This document shows, one piece after another, positions 21,787 to 33,563 of a DNA stretch of 64,000 nucleotides. The first letter of the stretch is position 1. Each line of letters opens with the position of its first letter. Location of the stretch: positions 1 to 64,000 of the forward strand of contig WHVD01000239.1 in NCBI GenBank assembly GCA_015178975.1. The letters are read 5' to 3'. Source of the DNA: Hysterangium stoloniferum. Its lineage: Eukaryota; Basidiomycota; Agaricomycetes; Hysterangiales; Hysterangiaceae. The position numbers and the translations under genes are program-made. The notes beneath the pieces are model-generated. The model was not told the DNA's origin and made no database searches. It saw only the letters and a list, made by a program, of their open reading frames with translations.

Positions 21787-22591
21787 ATCGAAATAGTAAA
21801 TATCACATAACCGGCTTAAACCTCGGCTGCTAATTCTCCACCGGCCCCTCCACTCGAGAGTATTCGCATCACCAGGCCCCATCTCACCATTCTACACTTT
21901 GAACCTGCAAGTTCAACAATGTACACTATGTACTCTGCCCCCTACTTTCCTTGTGGTTGGTTTCCTTTATACAACAAACACATATGTAATTACATCATGT
22001 CCATTCCTGTTCTGATCCTTTCACCTACTTCCAGCACAGTGACATCCCCAGTGTTCCCCTGATGTTCACCATCAGTCCGTATTAAAGTAAACTGCAAGCC
22101 TGGGGAGCAAGTTGAATGACTCTCTATGTAGGGCAGAGAATGCGACTTAGATAGAGCGGTGTAGAGATAAACCGATGCTATAACTAGGCTTCCAGTTGAG
22201 GTTTCTACTCCTCAACTGGGGCTAACTATATACTATATTACATGGTTAGTGCATGGGTCTGTGCTCACAAGGAACTCGGAACTCCGTCACTAAACTAATA
22301 ATACTATCACGGAAGTCCATGAACCGGTGATAACCTAAGCAGTCACAATACAAGGTATGAGGTCATACTAATAGATGATACCTCATATTCCAACAGTCCG
22401 TACCTTGGCTACAAACCTTTCCACAAGACCATCTTCCCCATTCCTCTGGCACAAGCTTCTCTGATTTCTCCTTCAGCTCTGTCCAGAACCCTGGAAATGT
22501 CATTGAACCTTAACCCTTGTGAAGTTTTCAGAGGGGGGAGGGGTGTAAGCCTGGCCACCTTACCACATACGTCATCACCAACCTGTGATTT
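21787..22591. other. Inverted segment (about 0.8 kb) breaking the left LTR of element Y
   Basis: The left LTR follows the right LTR up to TTGATGGGAGA and then stops matching. The missing 45 bp (GGTTGGTGATGA to CAGGCTTACA) appears at about 22546-22591 in reverse orientation, followed by the polypurine tract. Flipping the segment restores a full-length LTR next to the tract, so a simple inversion explains the arrangement. Confidence 0.65.
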
Positions 22592-23361
22592 CATTGGTGC
22601 GGATTGGCGAGCTTGTAAGAGGCCGGAAAGGGTCGTGAGCATCCTGGCATAATGTACATTACAAGACCACCTTAAATCGTGGGCTTGCCACTGGAGGACA
22701 GAGGAATACATCCGGTAATGCTGGGACTGGAGGTCGAACAGATGAAATACTGAAGTGTGAACACGTCTGAGAAGGTGGTTTTGATGCCCTGTGGGCCAGC
22801 ATTGGGCAGGATTGTTTTGACGGAGAGACTGTCCTGATGGGCAATGGGTGGTATGCAAGAAGAGCGGTGAAACCTGAAGTATTGACACTTGTTGTACTGG
22901 GACAGATGTGGGAAACAAAATAATTGTGGTGGTGGCCTAAGAATGACAAGGAGCGTACAAGGTTGATTGTTCTGGAGAGATTTCGTTCCTTTGCATTTTC
23001 TTACCATCCAAGCATATGCTGGGATAGTTTCAGGGGTAGCATTGAATTTGGTGTGTGTGAGGGTGCAGGAAAGTTCATTTGGATCAAGGGTGACTTGGCA
23101 GCAGCTATCAAGTGTCTTTACACGTTCTTGGGTGAAATGCGCAGGACTAGGAAGATGAGATGGTTTAGGGTTGAATGCATTGATATGCAACAGACATGCT
23201 TGAGCTGGTGGGCGAAGAAGGCATGTGTGGCATTGACATGGAAGAGTTAGAGGTTTGATCAGATGAGACACTGTAAGAACTGTCTGATGGGATGAGGGAG
23301 AATGAATCTTTTTCGGTGTCCAGTATGACAAGGCATAATCCAGAGCAGGGAGGAGAATCAT
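22409..23361 (-). pseudogene. Unrecognised decayed frames inside element Y
   Basis: Overlapping minus-strand frames of 96-229 codons cover this stretch. The strongest pieces are rich in His, Cys and Gln (HTTHCPSGQSLRQNN; HLFDLQSQHYRMYSS). The frames switch between 22409-22918 and 22672-23361, as expected for a decayed gene. Some residues recall the CxC/KDZ transposase family, but I cannot confirm it. It could equally be a degenerate gag-like region. Confidence 0.25.
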
Positions 23362-24600
23362 TATTCATGAGGTCGATAAAAATGGTCTCCCATTTGATGT
23401 GAGTGTTTGGACCACCTGGTTGGCAATGGAGCGGGTTTGACTTGGATGGGATGGTTGGTCGATTTCATCAGGTTTCTCTTCACTGAACTTCATGTATTGA
23501 TGACAGGCCACAGACCAACATTGATGGACTATTGGGGTGTATCGTCAGTGGTAAGCATTGGACATTCTTTCAGTTTGCTGACCTTGACTTCAAACCCTAG
23601 CCATCGACTAGCCATGAGTTCGATCCTTGTTTAATGCACCAGCTATAGGTTGGCTTGGTTTGGTTTGTGGCATTACTAACTTCTTGGCTTGTTTTGTCAG
23701 TGAGGCCTTCCTTGAAGAGTGTAGTTTACATTTGAAGGGTTGTGTATTCAGTGTCAGCTTTGGTTTCAGTTTCTGAGGGCTCCGATGCAGTCGGGTTGGC
23801 TGATGTGGTTGTGGCATCTGTGAAGAGATTGACAAGGAGAGGAGGTATTCCAAGCTGAGGTCTCCTTCTTGTTTCCGATCAAGTGAGCAGTGGCATCAGT
23901 GTAGATGGTGACCGAGGCATAGGAGGATATCTGAAAACTATTAAGTATACCAAATTCTAATATACTCTAAAGGTCATTTAAACATCTGGGATGTGATTCA
24001 AACATAATTTGGTTTTTAAAACTTTCAAAAAGTTTTAAACTCTCTCATACATTACAAACTAAAGAATCTTTCCAGACACAAGTAGACAATAAAAAAAATT
24101 AGTAGTTTGAAACATTAATACTTTTAAAAAATAGATACCTTTAGATAGTCCATTTCATGCATATGTATATTATTGGCACCTCTAAATACATGTATTACTT
24201 CAGAATGGATCTGTCAATCTGAAACAGATTTCTACTTGATTCAACATACCCAGAATATATAGGGGGTTTTACTTAATAAAGACAGCTGTGGTATGAAAAA
24301 TTTCCAATAATATTTTACATATTTTATATGGAAATAACTACGTTACAACTTTTAAAAAACAAAGTACTAATAAAAGTATTAGTAGGCATCTGTAAAAGGA
24401 AGGAAATTATATACAATGGAATTTGTTAAATAACTATGGGTTGTATAAGATGTAATATGGAGAACTATTTCTGATGGTTGTTTTTTGATGACATAATTGT
24501 TTCAGAATAGATATCACTATTTAAAGATGGAGTTTTGTAAAAATAAGACTTTTATTAGTAAATATTTGAGATTATAGTAATTATAAACACCCTCCATAGT
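23362..24600. other. Interior of element Y, AT-rich, no recognised gene
   Basis: Short frames on both strands carry no motif. 23940-24600 is strongly AT-rich with many in-frame stops. Confidence 0.45.
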
Positions 24601-26245
24601 GGATATAGTGGTGTGGTAATGCCAATGGATGTGGTGGCAATGGTAGTGGGTGGCAGTGGTAGTGCAGTAATGCCTATGGATGTGGTGGCAATGGTAGTGG
24701 GTGGCAGTGGTAGTGCAGTAATGCCTATGGATGTAGTGGCAGTGGTAGTGAGCGGCAGTGGTAGTGGTTATGGTAGTGGTTACGGTGATGGTAGCAGTAG
24801 TGGTAGTAGTGGTCACTGTTAGCACTTACAGATGTAGTGGTGCAGTAATGGTAGTGGTAGCGGTAGTTGTGGTCGCTGTTGGCACTTACAGATGTAGTGG
24901 TGCGGTAGTGGTAACAGTTGAAATGCTGGGTATGTTGTTGATGAATGCTGTAATGCTAGACTATGATTGGTGTGTGGCGGTGAATAAAATGCAGGGTGAT
25001 GCAGGTGTTGCTTGGACATCTCAACTTAAACTTGAGGCACTGAATGATGGTGGAGAGGTTGGGATAGAGCACCATCTTTCGACCATAGGTTTGGGTGATG
25101 CTTGGGATGATGAGGTTGGAGTTGATGGCATGATACGAGAGATTGTGTGGATATTTCTATCTATGATGTTATGATGGAATTTTTCCATTTGTGATGTGAT
25201 GGAGGGAGAGAATTATTGGATATCGCTGTCTACCTACAAGTCCTCTACATCTCACAGATTCTTCCTCATTTCTCCTATCTTGTCATGTGAAGAATCGGTC
25301 AATGCAAGCAGTGTTGATGCATGCTGTTTGGGCAAGCGATGAAATCTATGAGGACCTTGACAAGCGACGATGCAAACTGCAAGCGAGGCAGAGACAAGGA
25401 CAAGGATAGTGAGGACGGTGGTGAAAAACTGCATTGTAGGTTTCTACTTTTCCTTGGATGTACGTTGCATATGGTTGTGCATATTGAGCTTCGTTGTTCG
25501 CTTTGGTACTGCAAGCTGATGGTGGAATAGACACGGTAATGCATGAGAGGTCACGAACAGGCAGCAGGTATCCATTGAAGTATTGTGAACTGACATTGAA
25601 ATCAATGCCGACTGAAGTTGCTAGCAGGTTCTGGGTGCATGGAAGGTGTTGAATGTGGTGCAAAGGATGCAGCTCCGATAAGATAATGGAGCAGATGCAG
25701 CTGTGTCCCGAAATGGAGTTGGTTCAACATTGAAGGGTGTTGGGACATTGATGGGTGGCAGATGCAATACCAGCCCTGCAATGTGCTGAGTGGTGGACAG
25801 ATGTGAACAGATGCAATGATGCGCTGAAGTGGAGTGACGGTCATTGAAAGGAATGTTGAAGGGTGGCAGATGTGATACGTGCTGTAGTGGGTAGAGGCAG
25901 CGATGTGTTGTAGTGGGACAGACACGAAGCACAAGGAGTTCAACAAGGAGAGGAGGTAGTCCGAGTTGGGCTCTCCTTCTGTCTCCAAGCGAGCGAGTAA
26001 TGGTGTAGACGGAAGGTGAGATATAAGAGTAGTATGCAGTAGTAGCCTCTTTTCTTCATCTGTCAGTTGTGATAGTGACGAGGCCTCGAGGTGAGAGGAG
26101 CACGTTCAGTGTCTGTATCAGTATCACTTTCTGAAGAGTGCAAGTCGGCGATAATGGGCATTGAGGTAGAGGGTGGTGTAAGTGTGGTGTCTGAGAAGGA
26201 GTCTACGAGGAGAGGAGGTAGTCCAAGGTGGCGTCTCCTTCTCGT
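23836..26245 (-). repeat. Recurrent motif inside element Y (three copies)
   Basis: A block AGGAGAGGAGGTAKTCCRA followed by CTCCTTCT occurs at about 23838, 25946 and 26207. On the minus strand it reads as an ETRRRxxLGL/LLSL-like stretch in three frames. Internal duplication within the element is the simplest reading. The frames 25252-25988 and 26063-26320 (minus) have no recognised domain. Confidence 0.5.
24619..24771 (+). repeat. Minisatellite, three copies of a 51-bp unit, within GGTAGT-rich tract to about 24910
   Basis: The unit ATGCCWATGGATGTGGTGGC continued by AATGGTAGTGGGTGGCAGTG repeats at 24619, 24670 and 24721 with few changes. Further GGTAGTGGT runs extend to about 24910, including a second repeat GCACTTACAGATGTAGTGG (two copies, 24821 and 24881). 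ORFs on both strands are by-products. Confidence 0.85.
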
Positions 26246-26672
26246 TTCCTGGCAGGTAAGTAATGGTGTTGGTGTGTCGGTTAAGCGAGGCAGGATGGAC
26301 GGTTCACGGGTGTGGGCCAAGCATGGGACAGTTCAATTGGTTCAACAATAACATTGTATAACCAATAGACAGTGACAAGTGCAATACTGGCAGCAAGTGT
26401 GTGTGTGATTATGAGTGCAACTGCAACTGTGACATGAAGTTGAAGTTATGATTATGAGGCATTTCAAAATGGCAGTTGATGACAATGACAAAGATGGTGA
26501 CTTGTATGTGCAATAACTTGAAGGTGTTGAATGTGGGTGAAATCAACACAATGATAAACTACGGTTGTGAGAGTTGAATGAGGATGTTGGATGGAAAAAT
26601 GAATGGATGTGAACGAGTCGAAGGTGAGGTGTTTGCCTTGTCAGAAAAGCAAAGTTGATGTCAAAAAAAAAG

Positions 26673-26988
26673 TGTAAGGCTGTTGGTATCAGCCTCACTC
26701 AGTCAACACAGACAGGACTAAGTTTTCTGTATTTTTAAATATCAGTAGGATACAAGGTGAATGCGAGGTTCCCTAGGGAAGAGTGGGGAAAGGATTAATG
26801 GTCAAATAGAAGATTGATTCTATCACTATAGGATATGGGTTTTTATATTGTCAAGGTGAATGTGGTGGGAGAACAAAGAACTGCATGATCAGGCACAAGG
26901 GTGCTACTTAACAATCAAGTGGCAGAACAATGAGTGGTTGATGGGAGAGGTTGGTGATGATGTATGTGGTAAGGTGGCCAGGCTTACA
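26673..26988 (-). repeat. Right LTR of element Y (316 bp)
   Basis: It reads TGTAAGCC...CAGCCTTACA on the minus strand, with TG...CA ends. It is homologous to the solo LTR at 16733-17098 and to 21512-21786. The block GACAGGACTAAGTTTTCT is conserved in all copies. Confidence 0.85.
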
Positions 26989-27019
26989 GTCGTGTAGGCT
27001 TGACATTGACTAGGGCACA

Positions 27020-30000
27020 CAAGTCTGTTTCAACACTCCCCCTGACTCAGCACACTCTTGCAAAGTTGGAATGCAACACAATGTTTGTTGAAAAGCACTC
27101 CAGTCAATGGTTTTGTGAACATGTCGGCAAGGTTGTCAGTGGATGGTATATGGTATACTTCTGTGTCTCCTTCTTCAACACATCCCCATATGTAGTGGTA
27201 TTGTATGTCAATATGTTTGACTCATGTGTTGTGCTTTGTGTTTTTAGTTAGGAGGACTGCCCCTGAATTATTGTTGTAAAGAACAGCTAGCTTCTGTTGT
27301 GGGAAGCCAACTTCATCCATTGCTGCATACATCCATAGTATCTATTTCATGCCTCATGTGAGTGCCATGTATGTATTCCAATTCTGTCATGGACAAGGCT
27401 ACTGTCAGTTGATACTTTGAACACCAAGTGGTAGATCCCCCTGCCTGAATGAATACATACCTGGAACAAGATCAATGTGTGTTGATGTCCCCTGCATAGT
27501 TGGCATCAATATATCCAACTGGGATGAGATTCCTGTATGAACTGCTGTAAGTAATACCATAATTGAGCATCCACTTGATGTAATGGAGGAAATGAGTCAA
27601 TGTGTTCCAATGCACCTTTCCTGGGTTTGAAGCAAATTTGCTAAGTGTGGAAACTGCATATGAAAGGTCTGGTTGTGTTGTGATTTGTGTGTACATGATT
27701 GACCCCAGTATCTCACAATAGGGTTTGTCAGAAATAAAAGTGCGATCCTCAATTGTTTGGGGTGGCTGTTCCTTGGTCGACATGATACCCAGTGGTAATG
27801 GTGTGGTATGGGAGTTTGATTCTGCCATTCTGAAGCATTCGAGGATGCATTCAAGGTATGCACATTGTGATATCCTAATGGTTCCTTGTTCCCTGTTTCA
27901 GTCAATCTGTATCCCTAGGACTAAGTTCACATCCCCCAGGTCCTTTGTTTTGTAAGTCCAGCCTACCTCTTCTTTTGCATCTTTAGCTTCGTCTTTTGAG
28001 GTTGAGATCCCAGTGGTATTGTTGGTCTAAGTGCTTGTAATGATGGTGTTGCCATTTGAATGTCGAGAATGTACTGACAGATCAGCCTTTGACCAATAGT
28101 AACCCAACTTACTCATCTCTTTATCCAAAGGCCCCCACCAATTGTTTGCCCCATCTATCATACTGTATAGTGTCTTTTCCAATTGCCCAACCTTCCCTTC
28201 CTCCTTCACCCTGTCAGGTAGTTCGATATATATTGTGGCTTGAGGGATGGAATTGAGGTATGCTGCAATGTAGTCAATCTGCCACATTTCCATGTTGGTG
28301 GCAGTGGCAATAGCTAGGTTCATTTGTCATACCTTACAACTGAGGCATACATTTTGAAGAAGTCGATGCCAAGGATTTTCATGAAGCCTTTGGCAATGAG
28401 GTGCACCTTACACATGGTGAGTTCACCATTGCCATTGTATTTGTTTGCAAAGGTCCATCAGGTGTTTATTAGTCTGGTGTCATTAGGGCAATCCACTACC
28501 ATCCAAACCCCATGTTTCTTCATCGCTGCCAATTCTTTGTCTATTGGACCCCCCCTCACTGTATGTATTGGGGAGCCAGATGTTTGTTGGGTCTGGGATT
28601 GTTTTGGTATCTGTATGAAAGGCTCTGACTTGGTCATGATCAGTTGTATATGTCTTATCATCTGCCCATGGCTCTCGGGCAGCTTTAGCATTTTGTATAT
28701 TGTTTTCTGAAGTTATCAAGTCCTTGAGTGCCTTGTTGGTACTGGGACACACACAGTGAGTGGCATGGTGCAGGTTCTGTGGCAGTTAGTTCAGGGGCAG
28801 GTGGGGGAATGTTAGTTGGGACTGCATGGCCATGCACTGGTGCTAGTCCTCTGTGAGGCTCATCTGGTCTCTTGCTGATTGGTGTATCGAGTGTAACATG
28901 GTCAGTGTTAGTCATCCCCCCCTCACTTGGCACATCATTCAGCATTTTGTGACTGCAGGTTTCTTTGAAAATGATGTTGTGAGAGCAGAAAATGAAACAG
29001 GTTTCAGGGTCATAAATTCAGTAAGTGTCACGTCCAAAGTGCCCTATGTGTATCCCTTTGATTTATCATGGATCAAGTTTACTCAGTCTGCCTCCAGCTT
29101 CGACTGGGATCTTAGCATAGGCGACACATCCAAGTGGTCATAGGTGTGAGATATTTGGTTTTCTTCCATACCACACCTCAAAGGGTGTCATGTCAGGGTG
29201 TCTAGTGGTGGGAATAAAATCCATCATGTATGTGATTGCCACCAGATTTTGCACCATAGTGATGGTGGGAGGTTGTTTTCATATAGGCAAATGCGAACCC
29301 TTTCAATAATGGTGTAGTGACACCATTGGACAAGGAGGAATAGGCAATGGTGGCCTCATGTATGATACCTTGTTCATTGAGATGTGTGATCCACAATGAG
29401 TTGGTAAATTCAGTCCCTTCATCTGTGTGTATGGTGCACACCTTCATTCCTGTCTGATGCTCAGTTAGTGCTGTGTAATTCCTAAATGCAGATAAAGTCA
29501 CTTCTGCTTCCTTAGTTGACAGAAAAAAAACTTTGTGATGGTTGCTATATCCATCAATGCATGGCATTATGTAACTTCTGCCACCAGTGGATTGCACTCA
29601 GGACAGCCCCCCACAGATTGATATAGGTGTGTTCCCCAATTGCTGTCTCTTGTTTGTCATTAATGTAAAATGGGTGACAAGTGTGTTTCCCCATTATACA
29701 ACCTTCACACATTCCCAGTCGAGTAGCTGTGGTGGTTATTTGCATCCTGTGGACAACATTGTGTTTGGATATGCATTGGACAGTATTGTAATTGATGTGA
29801 CCAAGATGTCGGTGCCAGGTGTCAATATCAGTAGGCCTGTCATGGGATTTGGTGGTGAGGGCACTCATGTGTGTGTTGATTGCAGTTGTCAGGTGCATGG
29901 TCACATTGTGGGGCAAGATGGTATTTGAGAGAGGACCAGTTGGCAGGAAAATCTTGATCCTATAAATTGTCCCTTGTCCCTTCCCATACATGAATGGCCA

Positions 30001-31180
30001 GCCAGCTGGGTTGGTAAAGGTAACCCCTCCCCCCCCAAAAGTCACATACCAACCATTATTGTCAAGTCTCCTGATGGATACAAGATTATGGGATAGTGTT
30101 GGGCAATGGAGTGCATCTCTGAAGGTGAGGTTGATAGTGCATCCATCATACACACATTGTTTGTTAACTGTCTCTTTTCCAAGTATCTGGAAAGTACCAC
30201 CACTGTTTGTTGTGGACCTGTTCTTCCCTGTGTATGGCTCATACAATGTGTAATCATCTATGTTGATGAAAAAATGGTCACTTGCTGCCAAGTCTGTGTA
30301 GGTGATGACCATTGATGTTACTGGTTCCACTTGTGTCATAAGTGCATAAAATTCCCACAACCCAGAGGTGAAGGGGGTAGACAGCACTACTGCCACATTC
30401 ACCATTGGTTTTGGGGGTGTGCTACTCAGTGGTTTCTGCTGTTGTGAGCCTTGATTTCCACTACTCACAACCCCCTTCTTCCTCCACCAATCTGGGTACT
30501 GGCCATCCATCCCCCCCTGGGTTTGAAGCACTTGTCAATGGTATGCCCTACACATTTGCAGTTCAGGTTGGAGCAGGTGTTGGTGGATCAATTGGATCTG
30601 GTTGTCATGAGGGCTTGTGGCAATTGTGTGGTTTGTTTTCTGTGCTGAGTGAGATTGTATTGTATCAGGTAAGGTTCACAATCACTTCCTGTAAGGTTTT
30701 TAGTGAAAACAGTGTCCCAATGAAGGTCCCACTCCTTGGGCATTGAGGTGATCATGATTATATGAAAAATTGAGTCATCCATTTTTCCTCCTTGTGCATT
30801 AACCTTTGCCCACCCTTCCCACAATTGTGCAAAGTGAGTTAAAATATCTGCATCATCAATATGTTTAACTGCATGAAGTTCATTATCAGTGTTTAGCAAA
30901 CCTATGTGACATTTAAGTCAATCATCACTTTGATGTATGCATTGCATTGTTCCCATTCCTCAGGTGAGGGGTTCTTGGATCCCCAGTAGCTTGTCAGTGT
31001 GAGCACAGTGTTGGGGGGGAAGGATTATGGATGGTTCCATCCAGATATCCTTGGACACATCCTGTACCTGCAGTGGACCAAATGGTGTTGTGCCAGGTAA
31101 GCCAGTTATGTCTGTTGAAATGGTATTCTGATGGCAACATGAATAGGGTAGGTTGGTTAGACATTTTTTTACTTTTGGTA
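27020..31180 (-). pseudogene. Ty1/copia gag-pol, decayed by frameshifts and stops
   Basis: Pieces appear in copia order on the minus strand. Gag: FNRHNWLTWHNTIW near 31150, and a knuckle-like CKCVGHTIDKC near 30540. Protease-like: DLAASDHFF near 30280. GAG-pre-integrase: WHRHLGHINYNTV and CEGCIMGKHTC, 29700-29860. Integrase core: DGYSNHHKVFF and HTDEGTEF, 29390-29560; the usual SASNGVAE glutamate is replaced by SSLSNGVTT. Reverse transcriptase: QIDYIAAYLNS near 28270. RNase H lead-in: ILGSIMYTQITTQPDLSYAV near 27690. Frames change at least six times, so it is inactive. The purine-rich GAGTCAGGGGGAGTGTTGAAA at about 27030-27050 (minus) is a likely polypurine tract before the 3' LTR. Confidence 0.85.
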
Positions 31181-31479
31181 CAGTGGCTCAAAAAATTGTT
31201 CCAATGTTTTGTTGTTTTGGAAAGATTGATTCACAATACAAATACCAGAGATCAGACAATTCTCAAAGAATTACCCAATATAGTATAGCATCTTAGCTTG
31301 AACTTGACACTTGGCTTATGTAATTTGAATCCAAATTGGTGGAATAATAAATAAAACAGGATAATCACTCATTGGAATGATTTCTTGACCCTCTATTATT
31401 TTAACAGAAAAGCTACTATTTCAGTGAAAATATAACTTGTAGGAATAATAAACATGTCATGTGACTTTGTTTACATCTG

Positions 31480-32935
31480 TTTGACATGTTGACAGTTGGT
31501 TCAACCATTCCTTAGCCTTTCCTACCACCATAAAAGCTACATTGTTGCAGGTGATGCTTGAAGTGTTCTCAAAGGTGTTCAATAGGATTTAGATCAGGAC
31601 ACTAGGCAGGCCAGGATAGTACTTGAATGACATTGTCTTAAAACCACTGTTTGGCCTTCTTAGATGTATGTTTTGGATTGTTGTCCTGTTGAAAGTAATG
31701 TTTGCCCCCCTCCATTTCTAGCATTCCAAAGCTTTCTACCACTCCATCCTCCAAAATCTCCACATACTGACCAGCATCCATTATTCCCTGAACCTCCACA
31801 AACCTTCCCACACCATTCCACCCCATAGAGCCCCATGCCATGAGATTATTTCCTCCTGCATATTTGACAGTTGGTGTTGTTGTTCAGTTAGATATTGGTC
31901 CCCCCCATTCTTTCCAACCACACACCTTTCCATCAGATCCAATTCAGTTGGTATTAGTCTCATCTGTCTAAAACACCCTTTTGAAGTCCTCCACAGTCCA
32001 GTTTTCATGGTACTGAGCAAACTCAAGTCACTTCTGATGATGAGTCTTCTTCAACATGGATACTTTCTTCTTTATTGCAAAGTAAAGACCATTTTTCTTG
32101 AGTACATTCCTGACAGTTTGTGTGCAGAGTCGATAGATTCTGACCGTTCAATATACGAAGTATAGCGTTTATTCAACTACTACTAGCAGGTATTGACCGT
32201 TCAGTACAATACCGTAGATTACTAGACTGGCCGTACTAGTAAGGAGACACGCAATGTGTCACAAGAGCAACTGTACAGTTGCTCTTGACAGCTAGAATGA
32301 AGAATGAAAGAGTTGACCTTCATGGTACAACTCGTAGCTAGATGTAGATAGATAATCAATGAGAGGCTGAATATCTAAAGTAAAGGGATAATAGCGCGAG
32401 TCGACTATAATGTCGACGAGCGCAAAGACCTTAGAGTGGAACTCGACCTTCGCGGTTCGAGTCCGAAGTCTGTGAGTATGCGAGAGAACACTACCTTTAT
32501 AGGTAGTTGAGACGTTACCCTTGACACCTCTCGCTATTCGACGTCTGGGTCGTTTACGAGGTGGTGTCTGTTGGGTAAAAAGTGTCTATCGTTTGGTGCC
32601 GAGAGCGCCCATATGTATACACAAAGCTTCAAACTACAAAATAAGGGTATGCTCGAAATATAGAAAGAATGTAAATGAAGAAAATAAAAAGTAAATAATA
32701 AAATACTATAATCCAACTATTATTCCTTAGTCCAATTATGCATATATGCATACCCTTCACAGTTTGGGAAGTGACAGAGTTGGAGATGAGAGAATTAATG
32801 AATTGGGTAGCTTGAACAGCATTGTTAAGGTTTCCAGAGCTAATTTAATGGACAATTAACTGTTTATTATAAGTAGTAAGCTTAGAAGGATGGCCAGCTA
32901 GGTTGTTTTCTTTATCTGCGAGCACTTCAGCCTTG
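31480..32935 (-). pseudogene. Tc1-type transposase, decayed and interrupted
   Basis: The minus-strand DDE region includes HYFQQDNNPKHTSKKAKQWF at about 31640-31700, which retains the second catalytic aspartate. Frame breaks lie between it and the upstream frame at 31781-32026. Beyond the LTR at 32121-32761, the helix-turn-helix part continues (GHPSKLTTYNKQLIV) to 32935, with a stop after VH. The gypsy insertion removes continuity with the start. It is inactive. Confidence 0.75.
32121..32761 (+). mobile_element. Solo LTR (641 bp), TSD GTTTG, in the Tc1 transposase relic
   Basis: The element runs from TGTGCAGAGTCGATAG to CATACCCTTCACA, with GTTTG at 32116-32120 and 32762-32766. The transposase frame resumes exactly across it (S-Q-T-V-R-N). 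It has no relative elsewhere in the window. It contains several GTTC/CCGTTCA and TCGAC repeats but no ORF of note. Confidence 0.8.
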
Positions 32936-33356
32936 TGTTAAGGGTGCATACACGGAGGGTTTCTGGAGAAACCCATGGGAAAGCCAGTAGGACTTGACTT
33001 CAGCTTATAGGCTGCACCCTCACGAGATTGTCTTGTCCAATTTCAAACAGGCAGATGGGAATCTGGGGGAGTCTGGGTGGAGTTCGTGGGTCAAGGGGTC
33101 ATGGGTCGAGAGGTTGTGGGTCGAGAGGTCGGGGAGTCCAAATCATGACAGGTCATTGACTATAACAGGAATGGGGCTCAGTTAGAGGGATGATGGGTTT
33201 TCCAAGCAGGGTCTGGTGACTGATGCGTGGGACAAAGTTGGACATAGACAGGGACAGAGTCCAGCGGGAATTCCAGTAAACTGACAATTGGTGCGTATAG
33301 GGTGCAGGTGTGTATAAGTTAGTGCCCGGAGTCCAGCGGGAATTCTGGTCATAACA
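32936..33356 (-). repeat. 3' LTR of the gypsy element (421 bp, internally deleted)
   Basis: It matches 39093-39905 at both ends, with a deletion of about 390 bp at roughly 33140. The conserved core GGACTTGACTTCAGCTTATA is the hallmark of a whole LTR family in this window (also at 39120, 42850, 43285, 44275 and 56640). Confidence 0.9.
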
Positions 33357-33563
33357 GTACCCTCCCTTTATGCCAAAGTCCCAAAGAGGCTCTAGAACTT
33401 GATAAGGTTTTTGTTGGCTACGTGCATGTGTCAAAAGTCATGTCAGTTACATGTATGTGTCATAAAGTCACATGATCTGGAAGGTAAGGTTCAGACATGA
33501 CAAGCCCATATAAAAAATTGAAAAAATGAATTTTTCTTCTTCTTTATTACCCCCATCATCAAT

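Larger units (their letters stand above)
21512..26988 (-). mobile_element. LTR element Y (about 5.5 kb), probably non-autonomous, inside the copia left LTR
   Basis: Two related LTRs bound it: 21512-21786 (its tail now inverted at about 22546-22591) and 26673-26988. The target sequence is GTCAT on the left (21507-21511) and GTCGT on the right (26989-26993); the unoccupied copia LTR reads GGTCATGTAGGC at 40817. A purine tract AGAGGGGGGAGGGG directly before TGTAAGCCTGG (22532-22546) looks like a polypurine tract, implying minus-strand orientation once the inversion is undone. I find no convincing reverse transcriptase or integrase inside, only low-complexity frames. Confidence 0.7.

Noticed and set aside
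22409..22949. Firm assignment to the KDZ/CxC2 transposase family
   Set aside because: A few residues resemble it, but no catalytic motif or continuous frame could be shown by eye.
24517..25174. ORFs rich in Thr/His or Val/Gly
   Set aside because: They derive from the GGTAGT-rich 51-bp minisatellite read in different frames.
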